The translations under genes were made by a program, and so were the position numbers. 64,000 nucleotides of DNA. It comes from Cognatiluteimonas weifangensis (GTDB taxonomy: Bacteria; Pseudomonadota; Gammaproteobacteria; Xanthomonadales; Xanthomonadaceae). Shown here piece after piece: positions 52,568 through 62,410 of this stretch (within the stretch, counting starts at the first letter, position 1; the number at the start of each line of letters is the position of its first letter). The notes under the pieces were generated by a model that was not told where the DNA came from, did no database searches, and saw only the letters and a list, made by a program, of their open reading frames with translations. Location: positions 52,243 to 116,242 of the forward strand of contig NZ_QVPD01000009.1 in assembly GCF_003416885.1 (NCBI RefSeq). The letters are read 5' to 3'.

Positions 52568-54358
52568 ATGCGGAACATTCGCAATTTCTCCATCATCGCC
52601 CACGTCGACCACGGCAAGTCGACCCTGGCCGACCGCATCATCCAGCTGTGCGGCGGCCTGACCGCGCGCGAGATGGAATCGCAGGTGCTCGACAACAACC
52701 CGATCGAGCGCGAACGCGGCATCACCATCAAGGCGCAGTCGGTGTCGCTGCCGTACACCGCGAAGGACGGGCAGGTCTACCACCTCAACTTCATCGACAC
52801 CCCCGGCCACGTCGACTTCAGCTACGAGGTCAGCCGCTCGCTGGCCGCCTGCGAGGGCGCGCTGCTGGTGGTGGACGCCGCCCAGGGCGTGGAGGCGCAG
52901 TCGGTCGCCAACTGCTACACCGCGGTCGAGCAGGGCCTGGAAGTGGTGCCGGTGCTGAACAAGATCGACCTGCCCACCGCCGACGTCGACAAGGTCAAGG
53001 CGGAAATCGAGGCGGTGATCGGCATCGACGCCACCGACGCGGTCGCGATCAGCGCCAAGACCGGCTTCAACGTCGAGGCCGTGCTCGAGGCCATCGTCGA
53101 GCGCATCCCGCCGCCGCAGCCGCGCGACACCGACAAGCTGCAGGCGCTGATCATCGACTCCTGGTTCGACAACTACCTGGGCGTGGTCTCGCTGGTGCGG
53201 GTGATGCAGGGCGAGATCCGCAAGGGCGACAAGCTGCTGGTGATGTCGACCGGCCGCGCGCACGAGGTCGACAACGTCGGCGTGTTCACCCCCAAGCGCA
53301 AGGTGCTCGACAAGCTCGGCGCCGGCGAGGTGGGCTGGGTCACCGCCAGCATCAAGGACGTGCACGGCGCGCCGGTGGGCGACACCCTGACCCAGGCGAA
53401 CAACCCCGCGCCGCACCCGCTGCCCGGCTTCCAGGAAATGCAGCCGCGGGTGTTCGCAGGCCTGTTCCCGGTCGACGCCGAGGACTACCCGGACCTGCGC
53501 GAGGCGCTGGAGAAGCTGCGCCTCAACGACGCCGCGCTGCGCTTCGAGCCGGAAAGCTCGGAGGCGATGGGCTTCGGCTTCCGCTGCGGCTTCCTCGGCA
53601 TGCTGCACATGGAAATCGTGCAGGAGCGGCTGGAGCGCGAGTACGACCTCAACCTGATCACCACCGCGCCGACCGTCATCTACGAGGTGCTGAAGACCGA
53701 CGGCAGCATCCTGCCGCTGGACAACCCGGCCAAGCTGCCGCAGGCCAATCTGGTGGCCGAGATCCGCGAGCCGATCATCCGCGCCAACATCCTCACCCCG
53801 CCCGACTATGTCGGCAACGTCATCACCCTGTGCGAGGAGAAGCGCGGCCGCCAGATCGGCATCCAGTACCTGGGCAGCCAGGTGCAGGTCAGCTACGAGC
53901 TGCCGATGGCCGAAGTGGTGCTCGACTTCTTCGACCGCCTGAAGTCGGTGTCGCGCGGCTATGCGTCGCTGGACTACCACTTCGTGCGTTTCGAGGCCGG
54001 CCCGTTCGTGCGCGTGGACACGCTGATCAACGGCGACCGCGTCGACGCGCTGTCGCTGATCACCCACCGCAGCCACGCCGACCGCCGCGGCCGCGAGCTG
54101 ACCGAGCGCATGCGCGAGCTGATCCCGCGACAGATGTTCGACGTCGCCATCCAGGCCGCGATCGGCTCGCAGATCATCGCCCGCACCACGGTCAAGGCGC
54201 TGCGCAAGAACGTGCTGGCCAAGTGCTACGGTGGCGACGCCACCCGCAAGAAGAAGCTGCTGGAGAAACAGAAGGAAGGCAAGAAGCGGATGAAGCAGGT
54301 CGGTCGGGTGGAGATCCCGCAGGAGGCCTTCCTCGCCGTGCTGCAGGTGGACAAGTAG
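52568..54358 (+). CDS. lepA: Elongation factor 4 (LepA)
   Basis: A 596-residue translational GTPase. G1 is [11 protein letters not shown]2 in [14 protein letters not shown]3 DTPGHVDF, G4 NKIDLP. The C-terminal unique domain ends [21 protein letters not shown]. It starts [16 protein letters not shown]. The 257 bases before it hold no gene; an extended -10 TGCGATAAT (52427-52435) lacks a -35. Confidence 0.96.
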   Translation: MRNIRNFSIIAHVDHGKSTLADRIIQLCGGLTAREMESQVLDNNPIERERGITIKAQSVSLPYTAKDGQVYHLNFIDTPGHVDFSYEVSRSLAACEGALLVVDAAQGVEAQSVANCYTAVEQGLEVVPVLNKIDLPTADVDKVKAEIEAVIGIDATDAVAISAKTGFNVEAVLEAIVERIPPPQPRDTDKLQALIIDSWFDNYLGVVSLVRVMQGEIRKGDKLLVMSTGRAHEVDNVGVFTPKRKVLDKLGAGEVGWVTASIKDVHGAPVGDTLTQANNPAPHPLPGFQEMQPRVFAGLFPVDAEDYPDLREALEKLRLNDAALRFEPESSEAMGFGFRCGFLGMLHMEIVQERLEREYDLNLITTAPTVIYEVLKTDGSILPLDNPAKLPQANLVAEIREPIIRANILTPPDYVGNVITLCEEKRGRQIGIQYLGSQVQVSYELPMAEVVLDFFDRLKSVSRGYASLDYHFVRFEAGPFVRVDTLINGDRVDALSLITHRSHADRRGRELTERMRELIPRQMFDVAIQAAIGSQIIARTTVKALRKNVLAKCYGGDATRKKKLLEKQKEGKKRMKQVGRVEIPQEAFLAVLQVDK

Positions 54359-54456
54359 CCGGGATCGGCGGTTCGGGCCGGGGCTGCGCAAACGCGGAGC
54401 CCGGACCGTAGCGAACCCTCGATCCCCAACCCGAATCCCGCTCCGAAGGAGCCTCA

Positions 54457-55248
54457 ATGCGCTGGTTCGAAATCGCCCTCGTCGTCCTGACCCTGTCCAG
54501 CGGCATCATCTGGCTGCTCGACAGGCTGTTCCTGGCCCGGCGGCGCGCCGAGCGCGCGGGGCTGCTGGAGCCGAAGGAACCGGTCCTCGTCGATTACGCC
54601 AAAGCCTTCTTCCCGGTGCTGGCGGTGGTGCTGTGCCTGCGCAGCTTCGTCGCCGAGCCGTTCCGGATCCCGTCCAGCTCGATGATGCCGACGCTGCTGA
54701 TCGGCGACTTCATCCTGGTCAACAAGTTCGCCTATGGCCTGCGCCTGCCGATCAACAACCGCAAGTTCCTCGACCTCGGCGAGCCGGCGCGCGGCGACGT
54801 GGTGGTGTTCCACCCGCCGCAGCACCCGGAGCAGGACTGGATCAAGCGCGTGGTCGGGCTGCCGGGCGACACCGTCGCCTATCGCGACGACACGGTGTAC
54901 CTGAACGGGCAGCCGCTGCGTTACGACCCCCGCGGCCGCTACGTGGGCCGGGGCCGCGGCGCCGACGCCAGCGGCGCCAAGCTGCTGACCGAGCAACTCC
55001 CCGGGCGCCCGCATCCGGTGCTGGAACGCGACGACCTGCCGTACTTCATCCAGGGCGAGGGCGAATGGACGGTCCCGGCCGGGCACTATTTCGTCATGGG
55101 CGACAATCGCGATAATAGCGAGGACAGCCGCTTCTGGGGCTTCCTGCCCGAGGCGGACCTGCGCGGCAAGGCGTTCTTGATCTGGATGCACTGGGACGGC
55201 AGCGCGGGCGGGGTGGACTTCGACCGGATCGGCAGCAGGATTCCGTAG
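54457..55248 (+). CDS. lepB: Signal peptidase I
   Basis: A 263-residue membrane protease that removes signal peptides. Two N-terminal membrane helices (IALVVLTLSSGIIWLLDRLF and AFFPVLAVVLCLRSFV), catalytic Ser75 in IPSSSMMPTLLIGDF and Lys130 in DWIKRVVGLPGD, and box E GDNRDNSEDSRFWG. Shorter than E. coli LepB (324). Ribosome-binding site GAAGGAG precedes ATG 54457. Confidence 0.95.
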   Translation: MRWFEIALVVLTLSSGIIWLLDRLFLARRRAERAGLLEPKEPVLVDYAKAFFPVLAVVLCLRSFVAEPFRIPSSSMMPTLLIGDFILVNKFAYGLRLPINNRKFLDLGEPARGDVVVFHPPQHPEQDWIKRVVGLPGDTVAYRDDTVYLNGQPLRYDPRGRYVGRGRGADASGAKLLTEQLPGRPHPVLERDDLPYFIQGEGEWTVPAGHYFVMGDNRDNSEDSRFWGFLPEADLRGKAFLIWMHWDGSAGGVDFDRIGSRIP

Positions 55249-55325
55249 GCCGCGATTGCGTAGACTCGCCCGGGCCGGTCCAGCAGCGATGGCCGGCATG
55301 GACTCTTGACCAGAAGGGGAAGGCA

Positions 55326-55703
55326 ATGAAGCGTACGCAAAGCGGCATGACCCTGATCGGGTTCGTGGTCGTCCTGGGCGTGGTGGGCCTGTTCGCCTAC
55401 ATCGGCATGAAGCTGGTGCCGATGTACTCGGAGTACTACGCGGTCCAGCAGGCGCTCAAGGGCCTGCAGGCCGAGCCGGGGATCGCCAACCGCGATCCGG
55501 CCAAGATCCAGGACCTGTTCTTCCGCCGGCTCTACATCAGCTACGCCGAGAACGTGAAGCCGGAGAACGTCAAGCTCCAGCGCGTCGACCGCGGCTGGTC
55601 GATGAGCGTCGACTACGAAGTGCGCAAGCCGATCATCGCCAACCTCGATGTGGTCGGCAAGTTCTCCGCGGCCGAGAACCTGACCAACCAGGGCCCGGAT
55701 TGA
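55326..55703 (+). CDS. DUF4845 family membrane protein
   Basis: A 125-residue protein. It begins [20 protein letters not shown] with one membrane helix in type IV pilin-like style (GMTLIGF), followed by a periplasmic domain ([17 protein letters not shown]). DUF4845 genes occur between lepB and rnc in many proteobacteria; function unknown. An AAGGGGAAGG ribosome-binding site precedes the ATG, and TAGACT (55261-55266) may be an internal promoter -10. Confidence 0.88.
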   Translation: MKRTQSGMTLIGFVVVLGVVGLFAYIGMKLVPMYSEYYAVQQALKGLQAEPGIANRDPAKIQDLFFRRLYISYAENVKPENVKLQRVDRGWSMSVDYEVRKPIIANLDVVGKFSAAENLTNQGPD

Positions 55704-56404
55704 CCGCGCATCCCGCACATACCGGCACGGATCCGGCCGCCGCTCGCTTCGGTGGCCACGTGTTCGCCGACCCGGGCCTGCTGGCGCAGGCCCTGACCCA
55801 CCGCAGCGCCGGCAGCCCGCACAACGAGCGGCTGGAGTTCCTCGGCGATGCGCTGCTCAACCTGATCGTCGCCGAGCAGCTCTACGCGCGCTGGCCGCGG
55901 GCCGACGAAGGCGCGATGACCCGCGCCCGCGCCGAACTGGTGCGCGAGTCGGCGCTGGCCGGCATCGCCCGCGAGCTCGATCTGGGGGCGCGCCTCACGC
56001 TCGGGCCCGGCGAGATGAAGTCCGGCGGCCATCGCCGCGATTCGATCCTCGCCGATGCGGTGGAGGCGGTGATCGCGGCGCTGTACCTGGACGGCGGTTT
56101 CGAGACCTGCCGGCAGGCGGTGCTGGCCTGGTTCGAGCCGCTGCTGGCGGCCCTGCCGCCGCTGCACCGGGTCGGCAAGGACGCCAAGACCCGACTGCAG
56201 GAATGGCTGCAGGCACGGCAATTGCCGCTGCCGGTGTACGCGCTGCTGGGCGAAAGCGGCGACGAGCACGACAAGACCTTCCGGGTCGGCTGCGCGCTGT
56301 CGGAGCCGGCGCTAGCCACCGAAGGCAGCGGCAGCTCGCGCCGTGCCGCCGAGCAGCGCGCCGCGGAAGCGGCGCTGGCCCGGATCGAACAGCCCGCCGG
56401 CTGA
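55700..56404 (+). CDS. rnc: Ribonuclease III
   Basis: A 234-residue double-strand RNA endonuclease. The signature [19 protein letters not shown] carries catalytic acids, with [23 protein letters not shown] supplying the second set. The C-terminal dsRNA-binding domain starts near [20 protein letters not shown] and ends [19 protein letters not shown]. The start is TTG 55700, overlapping the DUF4845 stop as TTGA; an in-frame GTG around 55760 would drop part of the fold. Unusually, era does not follow immediately. Confidence 0.93.
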   Translation: MTAHPAHTGTDPAAARFGGHVFADPGLLAQALTHRSAGSPHNERLEFLGDALLNLIVAEQLYARWPRADEGAMTRARAELVRESALAGIARELDLGARLTLGPGEMKSGGHRRDSILADAVEAVIAALYLDGGFETCRQAVLAWFEPLLAALPPLHRVGKDAKTRLQEWLQARQLPLPVYALLGESGDEHDKTFRVGCALSEPALATEGSGSSRRAAEQRAAEAALARIEQPAG

Positions 56405-56789
56405 GTGCGGCGCCTACGAGCGCAGTCTGAAACGCGCGGATCGCACGCTGCGACGCCGGACGCCGGACGCCGGACGCCGGATGCCGCGTGGACGCAGGGC
56501 AGGGTTCATTGTCCCGGGTCGAGACAGCGCGCCTTGACGTGGGCGCAGTCGGTGCGCGGGCCGGGGATTGCGGACAGCACGCAGGACAGCGCGCGGCGGC
56601 GAGTCGGGCCCGGGATGGCCCGACCGAGCCGGGGAGCAATCCCCGGCCCGCGCCCCGACTCCGGCCGAAGCCGCGGCTTTTCTCGGCTGATCGCCCGGCG
56701 CACGACGGACCCCATTCGCGCCGCATCACCCGAGAGGGTGCTGCAACCCCCGCCGGGGCGACGGCACTGCGCCCCCGTACAATTGCCCG
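56405..56789. repeat. Intergenic region with heptamer tandem repeat and long inverted repeat between rnc and era
   Basis: A 385-base non-coding stretch. GACGCCG is repeated four times in tandem plus one GATGCCG (56452-56486). A perfect 18-base inverted repeat (56554-56571 with 56636-56653) encloses a smaller hairpin TCGGGC/GCCCGA around 56604-56623. In E. coli rnc and era overlap, so this insert breaks a usually tight pair. Era has its own -10-like TACAAT at 56778-56783. Confidence 0.75.
56778..56783 (+). promoter_or_regulatory. Candidate -10 element for a near-leaderless era transcript
   Basis: TACAAT lies 6 bases before the era ATG, so transcription would begin at or next to the start codon. 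No convincing -35. The same layout is seen at dnaX, kdkA, the yafS-like gene and ydbH-like gene. Confidence 0.45.
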
Positions 56790-57710
56790 ATGAGCAAACC
56801 GCCCTTCCGCGCCGGCCAGGTCGCCGTCCTCGGTCGTCCCAACGTCGGCAAGTCCACCCTGGTCAATGCGCTGGTGGGGGCCAAGGTCAGCATCGTCTCC
56901 AGCCGCCCGCAGACCACCCGCCACCGCCTGCTCGGCATCGCCAGCTTCCCGCACGGCCAGCTGCTGCTGGTCGACACCCCCGGCATCCACCGCGAGCAGG
57001 GCAAGGCTTCGTCTTCGGCCATGCACCGCTGGATGAACCGCGCCGCGCGCGGCGCGCTGGAGGGCGTCGACGCGGCGCTGCTGGTGATCGAGGCCGGGCG
57101 CTGGGACGACGAGGATGCGCTGGCCCACGATGCCTTGCGCGAAGCCGGCGTGCCGGTGGTGCTCGCGGTCAACCAGGTCGACCGGATCAAGGACAAGGCG
57201 GCGCTGCTGCCGTTCCTGGCGCAGGTGAGCGCTGGCCGCGATTTCGCCGCGGTGCACCCGGTCTCCGCGCTCAAGCGCAAGGGCCTGGAGGCGCTGGTCG
57301 ACGACCTGCTGCGGCTGATGCCCGAACAGCCCGCGCTGTACGCCGAGGACGAGATCACCGACAGGAGCCAGCGCTTCCTCGCCGGCGAACTGGTGCGCGA
57401 GCAGCTGATGCGCCAGCTCGGCGCCGAGCTGCCGTATGCCACCACGGTCGAGATCGAGCAGTTCGTCGAGGAGCCCGGCAAGCACGGCCCGCTGCTGCGC
57501 ATCGGCGCGGTGGTGTGGGTCGAGCGCGACGGGCAGAAGGCGATCGTGATCGGCAAGGGCGGCGCGCGCCTGCGCGAGATCGGCAGCCGCGCGCGCGAGC
57601 AGATGGAGCGCCTGTTCGGCTGCAAGGTGTTCCTGCAGACCTGGGTGCGGGTGCGCGAGGGCTGGTCCGACGACGAGGCCGCGCTGCGCACCCTCGGTTA
57701 CCACGACTGA
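56790..57710 (+). CDS. era: GTPase Era
   Basis: A 306-residue ribosome-assembly GTPase that binds 16S rRNA. G1 is [12 protein letters not shown]2 [12 protein letters not shown]3 DTPGIH, G4 NQVD. The C-terminal KH domain contains [22 protein letters not shown] and ends LRTLGY. recO follows after 97 bases. Confidence 0.96.
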   Translation: MSKPPFRAGQVAVLGRPNVGKSTLVNALVGAKVSIVSSRPQTTRHRLLGIASFPHGQLLLVDTPGIHREQGKASSSAMHRWMNRAARGALEGVDAALLVIEAGRWDDEDALAHDALREAGVPVVLAVNQVDRIKDKAALLPFLAQVSAGRDFAAVHPVSALKRKGLEALVDDLLRLMPEQPALYAEDEITDRSQRFLAGELVREQLMRQLGAELPYATTVEIEQFVEEPGKHGPLLRIGAVVWVERDGQKAIVIGKGGARLREIGSRAREQMERLFGCKVFLQTWVRVREGWSDDEAALRTLGYHD

Positions 57711-57807
57711 GCGACGAACGGGCCGGAGCCCGTTTTGCCGCCGGCCACGGCGCAAGGGTGCTAGCTTGGCGGAAAACGTACTCTGACCCCGGTTTTCTGG
57801 TTTTTCG

Positions 57808-58554
57808 ATGCGCATCGCCGGCGAGCCCGCCTTCGTCCTGCACACCCGCCCGTGGCGCGAAAGCAGCCTGCTGGTCGAGGTGCTGGGCGCCAGCCACGGC
57901 CGCCTGGGACTGCTGGCGCGCGGGGTGCAGGGGCCGAAGCGGCACGTGCTGCGTGCGGCGCTGCAACCGCTGCAGTACCTGCGCATCGACGCGGTGCAGC
58001 GCGGCGAGCTGGCGCAACTGCGCGCGGCCGAGGCGCTGGACGCGGCGCCGCGGCTGGCCGGCGAAGCCACGCTCGCCGCTTTCTACGTCAACGAGCTGGT
58101 GCTGCGGCTGGCGCCGCGCGGCGACCCGCAACCGGACCTGTTCGTCGCCTATGCGCGCAGCCGGGCGCGGCTGGGCGCCGGCGCGCCGCTGGCCTGGACG
58201 CTGCGGCGCTTCGAGCGTGACCTGCTGCAGGCGCTGGGTTTCGGCTTCGATTGCGCGGTGGATGGCGACGGCCTCGCCATCGATCCGGCCGCGCGCTACC
58301 GGATCGATCCCGAGTACGGGCCGCGCCGCCTGCTGCGCGATCGCGGCCGCGACGACCGCAGCGATGCCGCCACCGGCCGCGCGCTGCTGGCGCTGGCCGC
58401 GGATGAGGACCTGGCCGCCAGCGCCCTCGATGCCGACGACCTCGCCGGCCTGCGCCGCGCGCTGCGCCCGGTGCTGACGTACCACCTGGGTGGCCGCGGC
58501 CTGAAATCCTGGGAACTGCTGGGCGAGCTCGGGCGCCTGGCGCCGCGCGCGTAG
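57808..58554 (+). CDS. recO: DNA repair protein RecO
   Basis: A 248-residue RecFOR-pathway protein. The OB-fold N-terminus reads [19 protein letters not shown], with [14 protein letters not shown] and the central helical part [15 protein letters not shown]. The C-terminal [18 protein letters not shown] is diagnostic. The zinc-binding Cys of some RecO proteins are absent. Acts with RecR at 25942. Confidence 0.94.
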   Translation: MRIAGEPAFVLHTRPWRESSLLVEVLGASHGRLGLLARGVQGPKRHVLRAALQPLQYLRIDAVQRGELAQLRAAEALDAAPRLAGEATLAAFYVNELVLRLAPRGDPQPDLFVAYARSRARLGAGAPLAWTLRRFERDLLQALGFGFDCAVDGDGLAIDPAARYRIDPEYGPRRLLRDRGRDDRSDAATGRALLALAADEDLAASALDADDLAGLRRALRPVLTYHLGGRGLKSWELLGELGRLAPRA

Positions 58555-58692
58555 CGGCGCCGACACCGACACCGACACCGGGATCCGGGCGTGACGGCAG
58601 GTGCCCGGGGCCGGAAATGCCCGCATCTCGCCGACCCGGGCGGTCGCAAGCCACCGCTGCGCACCGGACTGCCGCGGCCGCCCGCGCCGTGC

Positions 58693-59430
58693 TCAGCGCG
58701 CTGCCGTCGCCGCGGCTGCCAGCAGATCGTCGGCCGCTTCCTCGAAACGCCGCCGCGCCGCGTCCGAGTGCGGTGCCGCTTGCAGCGCCTGCACCGCAGC
58801 GCCCAGCCGCGCCGCGCCGACGAAGCCGCAACTGGCGCGCAACCGGTGCAGCTCGCTGCCGGCCCGATCGACCGCGCCCGCCGCCAGCGCCGCCGCGACC
58901 GCCTGCCGCTGTCCCGGCAATTCGCCGAGGAACAGGCGCCGCAGCGCCGCGACATGCGCCGGCTCGCCTTTCAACGCCGCCAGCGCGGCGGCATCGTCCC
59001 AGTCCGGCAATTTCCCGCAGGGGGCGGGCGCGACTTCGTCGGCCGGGGCAGGCGCCAGCCCGAGCACGCGGCCGACCGCGCCCTGCAGCGCCCGCGCCGC
59101 GATCGGCTTCACCAGCACCTCCAGGAAACCGGCCGCGAGCAGGGCGTCCAGGTCGGCGCGCTGCGTGCTGGCGGTGTGCGCCAGCGCCGGCGTCCGCGGC
59201 GCGGCCGCGCGCAGGCTCGCGAGCAGCTCGGCGCCGCCGCCATCGGGCAGATGGGCGTCGATCAGCCACAGCGCGTGGTCCGGCATGACCTGCACACACT
59301 GCCGCGCCTGGCCGCAGCTGGCGGCCGCGTCGACCTGCGCCGGCAGCGCTTCCAGCGCCGCGCTCAGGAAGGCGCGGCTGACCGGGTCGTCCTCGACCAG
59401 CAGGATTCGCGGCCGCGTCGTCGGTTTCAT
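58693..59430 (-). CDS. Response-regulator receiver plus Hpt domain protein
   Basis: A 245-residue two-domain signalling protein. The N-terminal receiver has acidic pocket Glu13-Asp14-Asp15, phosphoacceptor Asp58 (LWLIDAHLPDGGG), Thr86 and Lys108 (VLVKPI). After a short linker a C-terminal Hpt domain has phosphoacceptor His195 in ELHRLRASCGFVGAARL. It has no DNA-binding or output domain, so it looks like a phosphorelay shuttle. No histidine kinase is adjacent. It converges on recO and diverges from the ydbH-like gene. Confidence 0.85.
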   Translation of the reverse strand: MKPTTRPRILLVEDDPVSRAFLSAALEALPAQVDAAASCGQARQCVQVMPDHALWLIDAHLPDGGGAELLASLRAAAPRTPALAHTASTQRADLDALLAAGFLEVLVKPIAARALQGAVGRVLGLAPAPADEVAPAPCGKLPDWDDAAALAALKGEPAHVAALRRLFLGELPGQRQAVAAALAAGAVDRAGSELHRLRASCGFVGAARLGAAVQALQAAPHSDAARRRFEEAADDLLAAAATAAR

Positions 59431-59463
59431 TGCCTGCCCTCCGTGGTCGGTATGCTTGCGCGC

Positions 59464-61500
59464 ATGACGCGCCCGATGGTAACGCTGCTGCTGTGCCTGA
59501 CGTGCCTGTCCGCGGCCGCGCCGGCGATGGCGCGCACCCTGCAGGCGCGGATCGCGCGCGTGAGCACCGCGGTGGCCACGCTGCAGGATGTGCAGGTGCG
59601 GCTGGACTGGCCGGCACAGGCGACGCAGGGGGAGCTGTCCCTGCGCGCGGGCCGGGTCGAGGCACCGGACCTGGGCTACCGGTTCCGTGACCTGCGCTGG
59701 CATTGCCCGCTGCACCGCGACGCTGCCGGCGGCTGGCGTTGCGACGGCGTGCTGCGCAGCGGCGCGAACGGTGCGCCGTGGCGGCTGGCGGTCGACCTCG
59801 GCGCGGCCAGCACCGACGTGACGCTGGCGAGCGGGGATGCGACGCTGACCCTGCAGCGGTTGGCGGCGACGCCGGACGACACCACGCTGGAGCTCGCTCG
59901 CGTACCGCTGGCCTGGATGCAGGCGCTGCTGGCGCAGACATGGGCGGACGGCCAGCTGCAGACCGGCAGCGTCGACGGCCGGCTGCGCGTGCATGCGCCG
60001 GCGGAGGCGGCCTTGCAGGTCGCCGGTACGCTGGCGGTCGCCGACGCCGCCTTCGACAGCGCCGACGCCAGCATTGCCGGGCAGGGCCTGGGCGGCCGTT
60101 TCGCAGTCGACTGGCGCCAAGGCGCGCGGCAAAGCACGCTGCTGCTGGACGGCGACCTGCGCGGCGGCGAATTGCTCGCCGGCGACGCCTACATCGCCTT
60201 GCCCGCGACGCCGGTGGGCCTGCGCATCGAGGGCCGGCAGGCGGGCGCGGCGGGCTGGCAACTGCCGGCGATCGCCTGGCGCGATGGCGAGGTGCTCGTC
60301 GCCGACGCCAGCGCGGTGTTGACTCCCGATGCCGGCCTGCACGCGCTGGACCTGCGCCTGCGCAGCCGCGACCTCGCGCCGCTGCGCGAGCGCTACCTGT
60401 CCGGCTGGCTGGGCCTGTTCGGGCTGGCCGACCTGCAACTGCGCGGCGCGCTGGAGGCGCAATTGCGGGTCGCTGACGGTGACCTGCAGTCCGCCAGCGC
60501 CGAGCTGCACGACATCGACCTGATCGACGGCAGGGACCGTTTCCGTTTCGACGGCCTCGCCGGCCCGCTGCGGTTCTCCGCCGGAGCGCCGGTGGCGGGT
60601 GCGCTGCGCTGGCGCGGCGGCCAGCTGTACGGGCTGGATTTCGCCGCCGCCACGCTGCCGCTGGACAGCAGCGACGGCGAACTGCGCCTGCGCGAGGCGG
60701 TGACCCTGCCGGCCTTCGGCGGCAGCCTGCGCTTCGACGATCTGGTGCTGCGGCCGCCGGCGGGCGATGCGGGCCTGCGCCTGCGCTTCGGGCTCGCGCT
60801 GGACGGGCTCGACATCGGCGCCCTGGCGCAATCGCTGGGCTGGCCGGCGTTCCAGGGCGAGCTCAGCGGCCGCATCCCGAACGCGCGCTATGCCGACGAG
60901 CGCCTGCAATTCGACGGCGGCCTGACCGTGCAGTTGTTCGGCGGCCAGGTGCAGGTGACGCAGCTGTCGCTGGAGCGGCCGTTCGGGGTCGCGCCTTCGC
61001 TCAGCGCCGATCTCGCCCTGGACGACATCGACCTGATGGCGCTGACCGGCGTGTTCGACTTCGGCAGCATCGGCGGCAAGCTCGACGGCCGCATCGCCGA
61101 CCTGCGCCTGGTCGACTGGACCGCGACCGCGTTCGACGCGCAGCTGCATACCGACGCCGCCGCGGCGCGTCGCGCCGGCGTCCGCCAGCGCATCAGCCAG
61201 CGCGCGGTGCAGAACATCTCCAGCGTCGGTGACAGTTCCTTCGTCAGCAGCCTGCAGGGGCAGCTGATCGGGCTGTTCGACGACTTCGGCTATCGCCGCA
61301 TCGGCATTGCCTGTCGCCTGGCCAACGAGGTCTGCGAGATGGGCGGCCTGCATTCAGCCGGGGCCGGCTTTACTATCGTCGAAGGCGCCGGGCTGCCGCG
61401 GCTGACGGTGGTCGGCTTCAATCGCCAAGTCGATTGGCCGACCCTGCTGGAGCGGCTGGCCGCCGCCGGCAAGGGCGACGTCAAGCCGGTCGTGCAATGA
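59464..61500 (+). CDS. YdbH-like AsmA-type envelope lipid-transport protein
   Basis: A 678-residue exported protein. A signal-like segment (MVTLLLCLTCLSAAAPAMA) precedes many beta-rich repeats. The C-terminus matches the YdbH domain: RRAGVRQRISQRAVQNISSV, LFDDFGYRRIGIACRLANEVCEM and GLPRLTVVGFNRQVDW. YdbH is an AsmA-like protein that helps carry phospholipids to the outer membrane, redundantly with TamB and YhdP. It is shorter than E. coli YdbH (879). ATG 59464 is preferred because TATGCT (59451-59456) just upstream looks like a -10; ATG 59452 is in frame. Confidence 0.75.
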   Translation: MTRPMVTLLLCLTCLSAAAPAMARTLQARIARVSTAVATLQDVQVRLDWPAQATQGELSLRAGRVEAPDLGYRFRDLRWHCPLHRDAAGGWRCDGVLRSGANGAPWRLAVDLGAASTDVTLASGDATLTLQRLAATPDDTTLELARVPLAWMQALLAQTWADGQLQTGSVDGRLRVHAPAEAALQVAGTLAVADAAFDSADASIAGQGLGGRFAVDWRQGARQSTLLLDGDLRGGELLAGDAYIALPATPVGLRIEGRQAGAAGWQLPAIAWRDGEVLVADASAVLTPDAGLHALDLRLRSRDLAPLRERYLSGWLGLFGLADLQLRGALEAQLRVADGDLQSASAELHDIDLIDGRDRFRFDGLAGPLRFSAGAPVAGALRWRGGQLYGLDFAAATLPLDSSDGELRLREAVTLPAFGGSLRFDDLVLRPPAGDAGLRLRFGLALDGLDIGALAQSLGWPAFQGELSGRIPNARYADERLQFDGGLTVQLFGGQVQVTQLSLERPFGVAPSLSADLALDDIDLMALTGVFDFGSIGGKLDGRIADLRLVDWTATAFDAQLHTDAAAARRAGVRQRISQRAVQNISSVGDSSFVSSLQGQLIGLFDDFGYRRIGIACRLANEVCEMGGLHSAGAGFTIVEGAGLPRLTVVGFNRQVDWPTLLERLAAAGKGDVKPVVQ

Positions 61501-61543
61501 TCCCCGCGCCACACACCACAAGGCCGTACAGGAGAGACGCAGG

Positions 61544-62161
61544 ATGAGACGCTGGATGGGAATGCCGCTCGCGGCGCTGGTACTGACCGCGTGCGTGACG
61601 ATCAACGTCTACTTTCCGGCCGCCGAGGCCCGGGAAGCGGCCAAGCAGTTCGTGGAGAAGGTGATCGGCGAGGAGACGCCGCCGGCGCCCGCGCCCCAGG
61701 ACGACGACGGCGGCAACGACGGCGGCGGCATGGCGAGCGCCGCGCCCGCGTTCCGTTTCGATCCGCTGCTGCTGCTCGGCATCGCCCCGGCCCACGCCCA
61801 GGGCACGCCGGACATCACCATCAAGACGCCGGCGATCCAGGCGATCCAGGCGCGCATGGCGACGCGTTTCGACGCCAGCCTGCGTGCGGGCTTCGATTCG
61901 GGCGCGCTCGGCTTCACCAGCGACGGCCTGGTGGTGGTGCGCGACGCCGGCAAACTGGGGCTCAAGGACCGCGTCGCGGTCAACCAGGCGGTCGCCGACG
62001 ACAACCGCGACCGCAAGGCGGTGTACCGCGAGGTCGCCGTCGCCAACGGCCACCCGGAATGGGAAGCGCAGATCCGCAGCGTGTTCGCCAAGCAGTGGAT
62101 CACCAGCGCCCGCAGCGGCTGGTGGTACCAGGACGCCGGCGGCGCCTGGAAGCAGAAGTAG
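61544..62161 (+). CDS. YdbL-like DUF1318 lipoprotein
   Basis: A 205-residue lipoprotein with lipobox LVLTAC (Cys about 17) followed by VTINVYFPAAEAREAAKQF, typical of DUF1318. A low-complexity Asp/Gly/Pro linker and a hydrophobic LLLLGIAPAHA stretch come next; the C-terminal part (DRKAVYREVAVANGHPEWEA then WYQDAGGAWKQK) matches YdbL. It follows the ydbH-like gene by 43 bases with an AGGAGAG-type ribosome-binding site nearby. A separate ynbE is not visible; the lipidated N-terminus may cover its role. Confidence 0.75.
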   Translation: MRRWMGMPLAALVLTACVTINVYFPAAEAREAAKQFVEKVIGEETPPAPAPQDDDGGNDGGGMASAAPAFRFDPLLLLGIAPAHAQGTPDITIKTPAIQAIQARMATRFDASLRAGFDSGALGFTSDGLVVVRDAGKLGLKDRVAVNQAVADDNRDRKAVYREVAVANGHPEWEAQIRSVFAKQWITSARSGWWYQDAGGAWKQK

Positions 62162-62182
62162 TTACACCGGTCCGCTGCCCGC

Positions 62183-62206
62183 AATGGCCCGCTCCGGCGG
62201 GCCGTT
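62183..62206 (+). terminator. Possible terminator after the ydbL-like gene
   Basis: 10-base stem AATGGCCCGC/GCGGGCCGTT with loop TCCG, followed by only a short T stretch, so weak. Confidence 0.35.
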
Positions 62207-62410
62207 GCCGTTTCCGGGTCGGACGCCAACGCTGGCGCGGTGCCTTGCCGGTACTGCGCAGCCGGGCTTCGACGGCGGCGTGGGGCGGGCGCGCGCATAC
62301 GCCCGGGCGTCGCCGGCCGATGCTGCGGCGGGTGCGCCGCACGCGGGTGGACACCCGGACCGATCCGGCCCCGGCGCCTCTGCGACAATACCCGGCCCCG
62401 CCGCAACGCC

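Noticed and set aside
58591..59463. Long upstream extension in frame with the ydbH-like gene
   Set aside because: It is antisense to the REC-Hpt gene and lacks any domain; a signal peptide starts at 59464.
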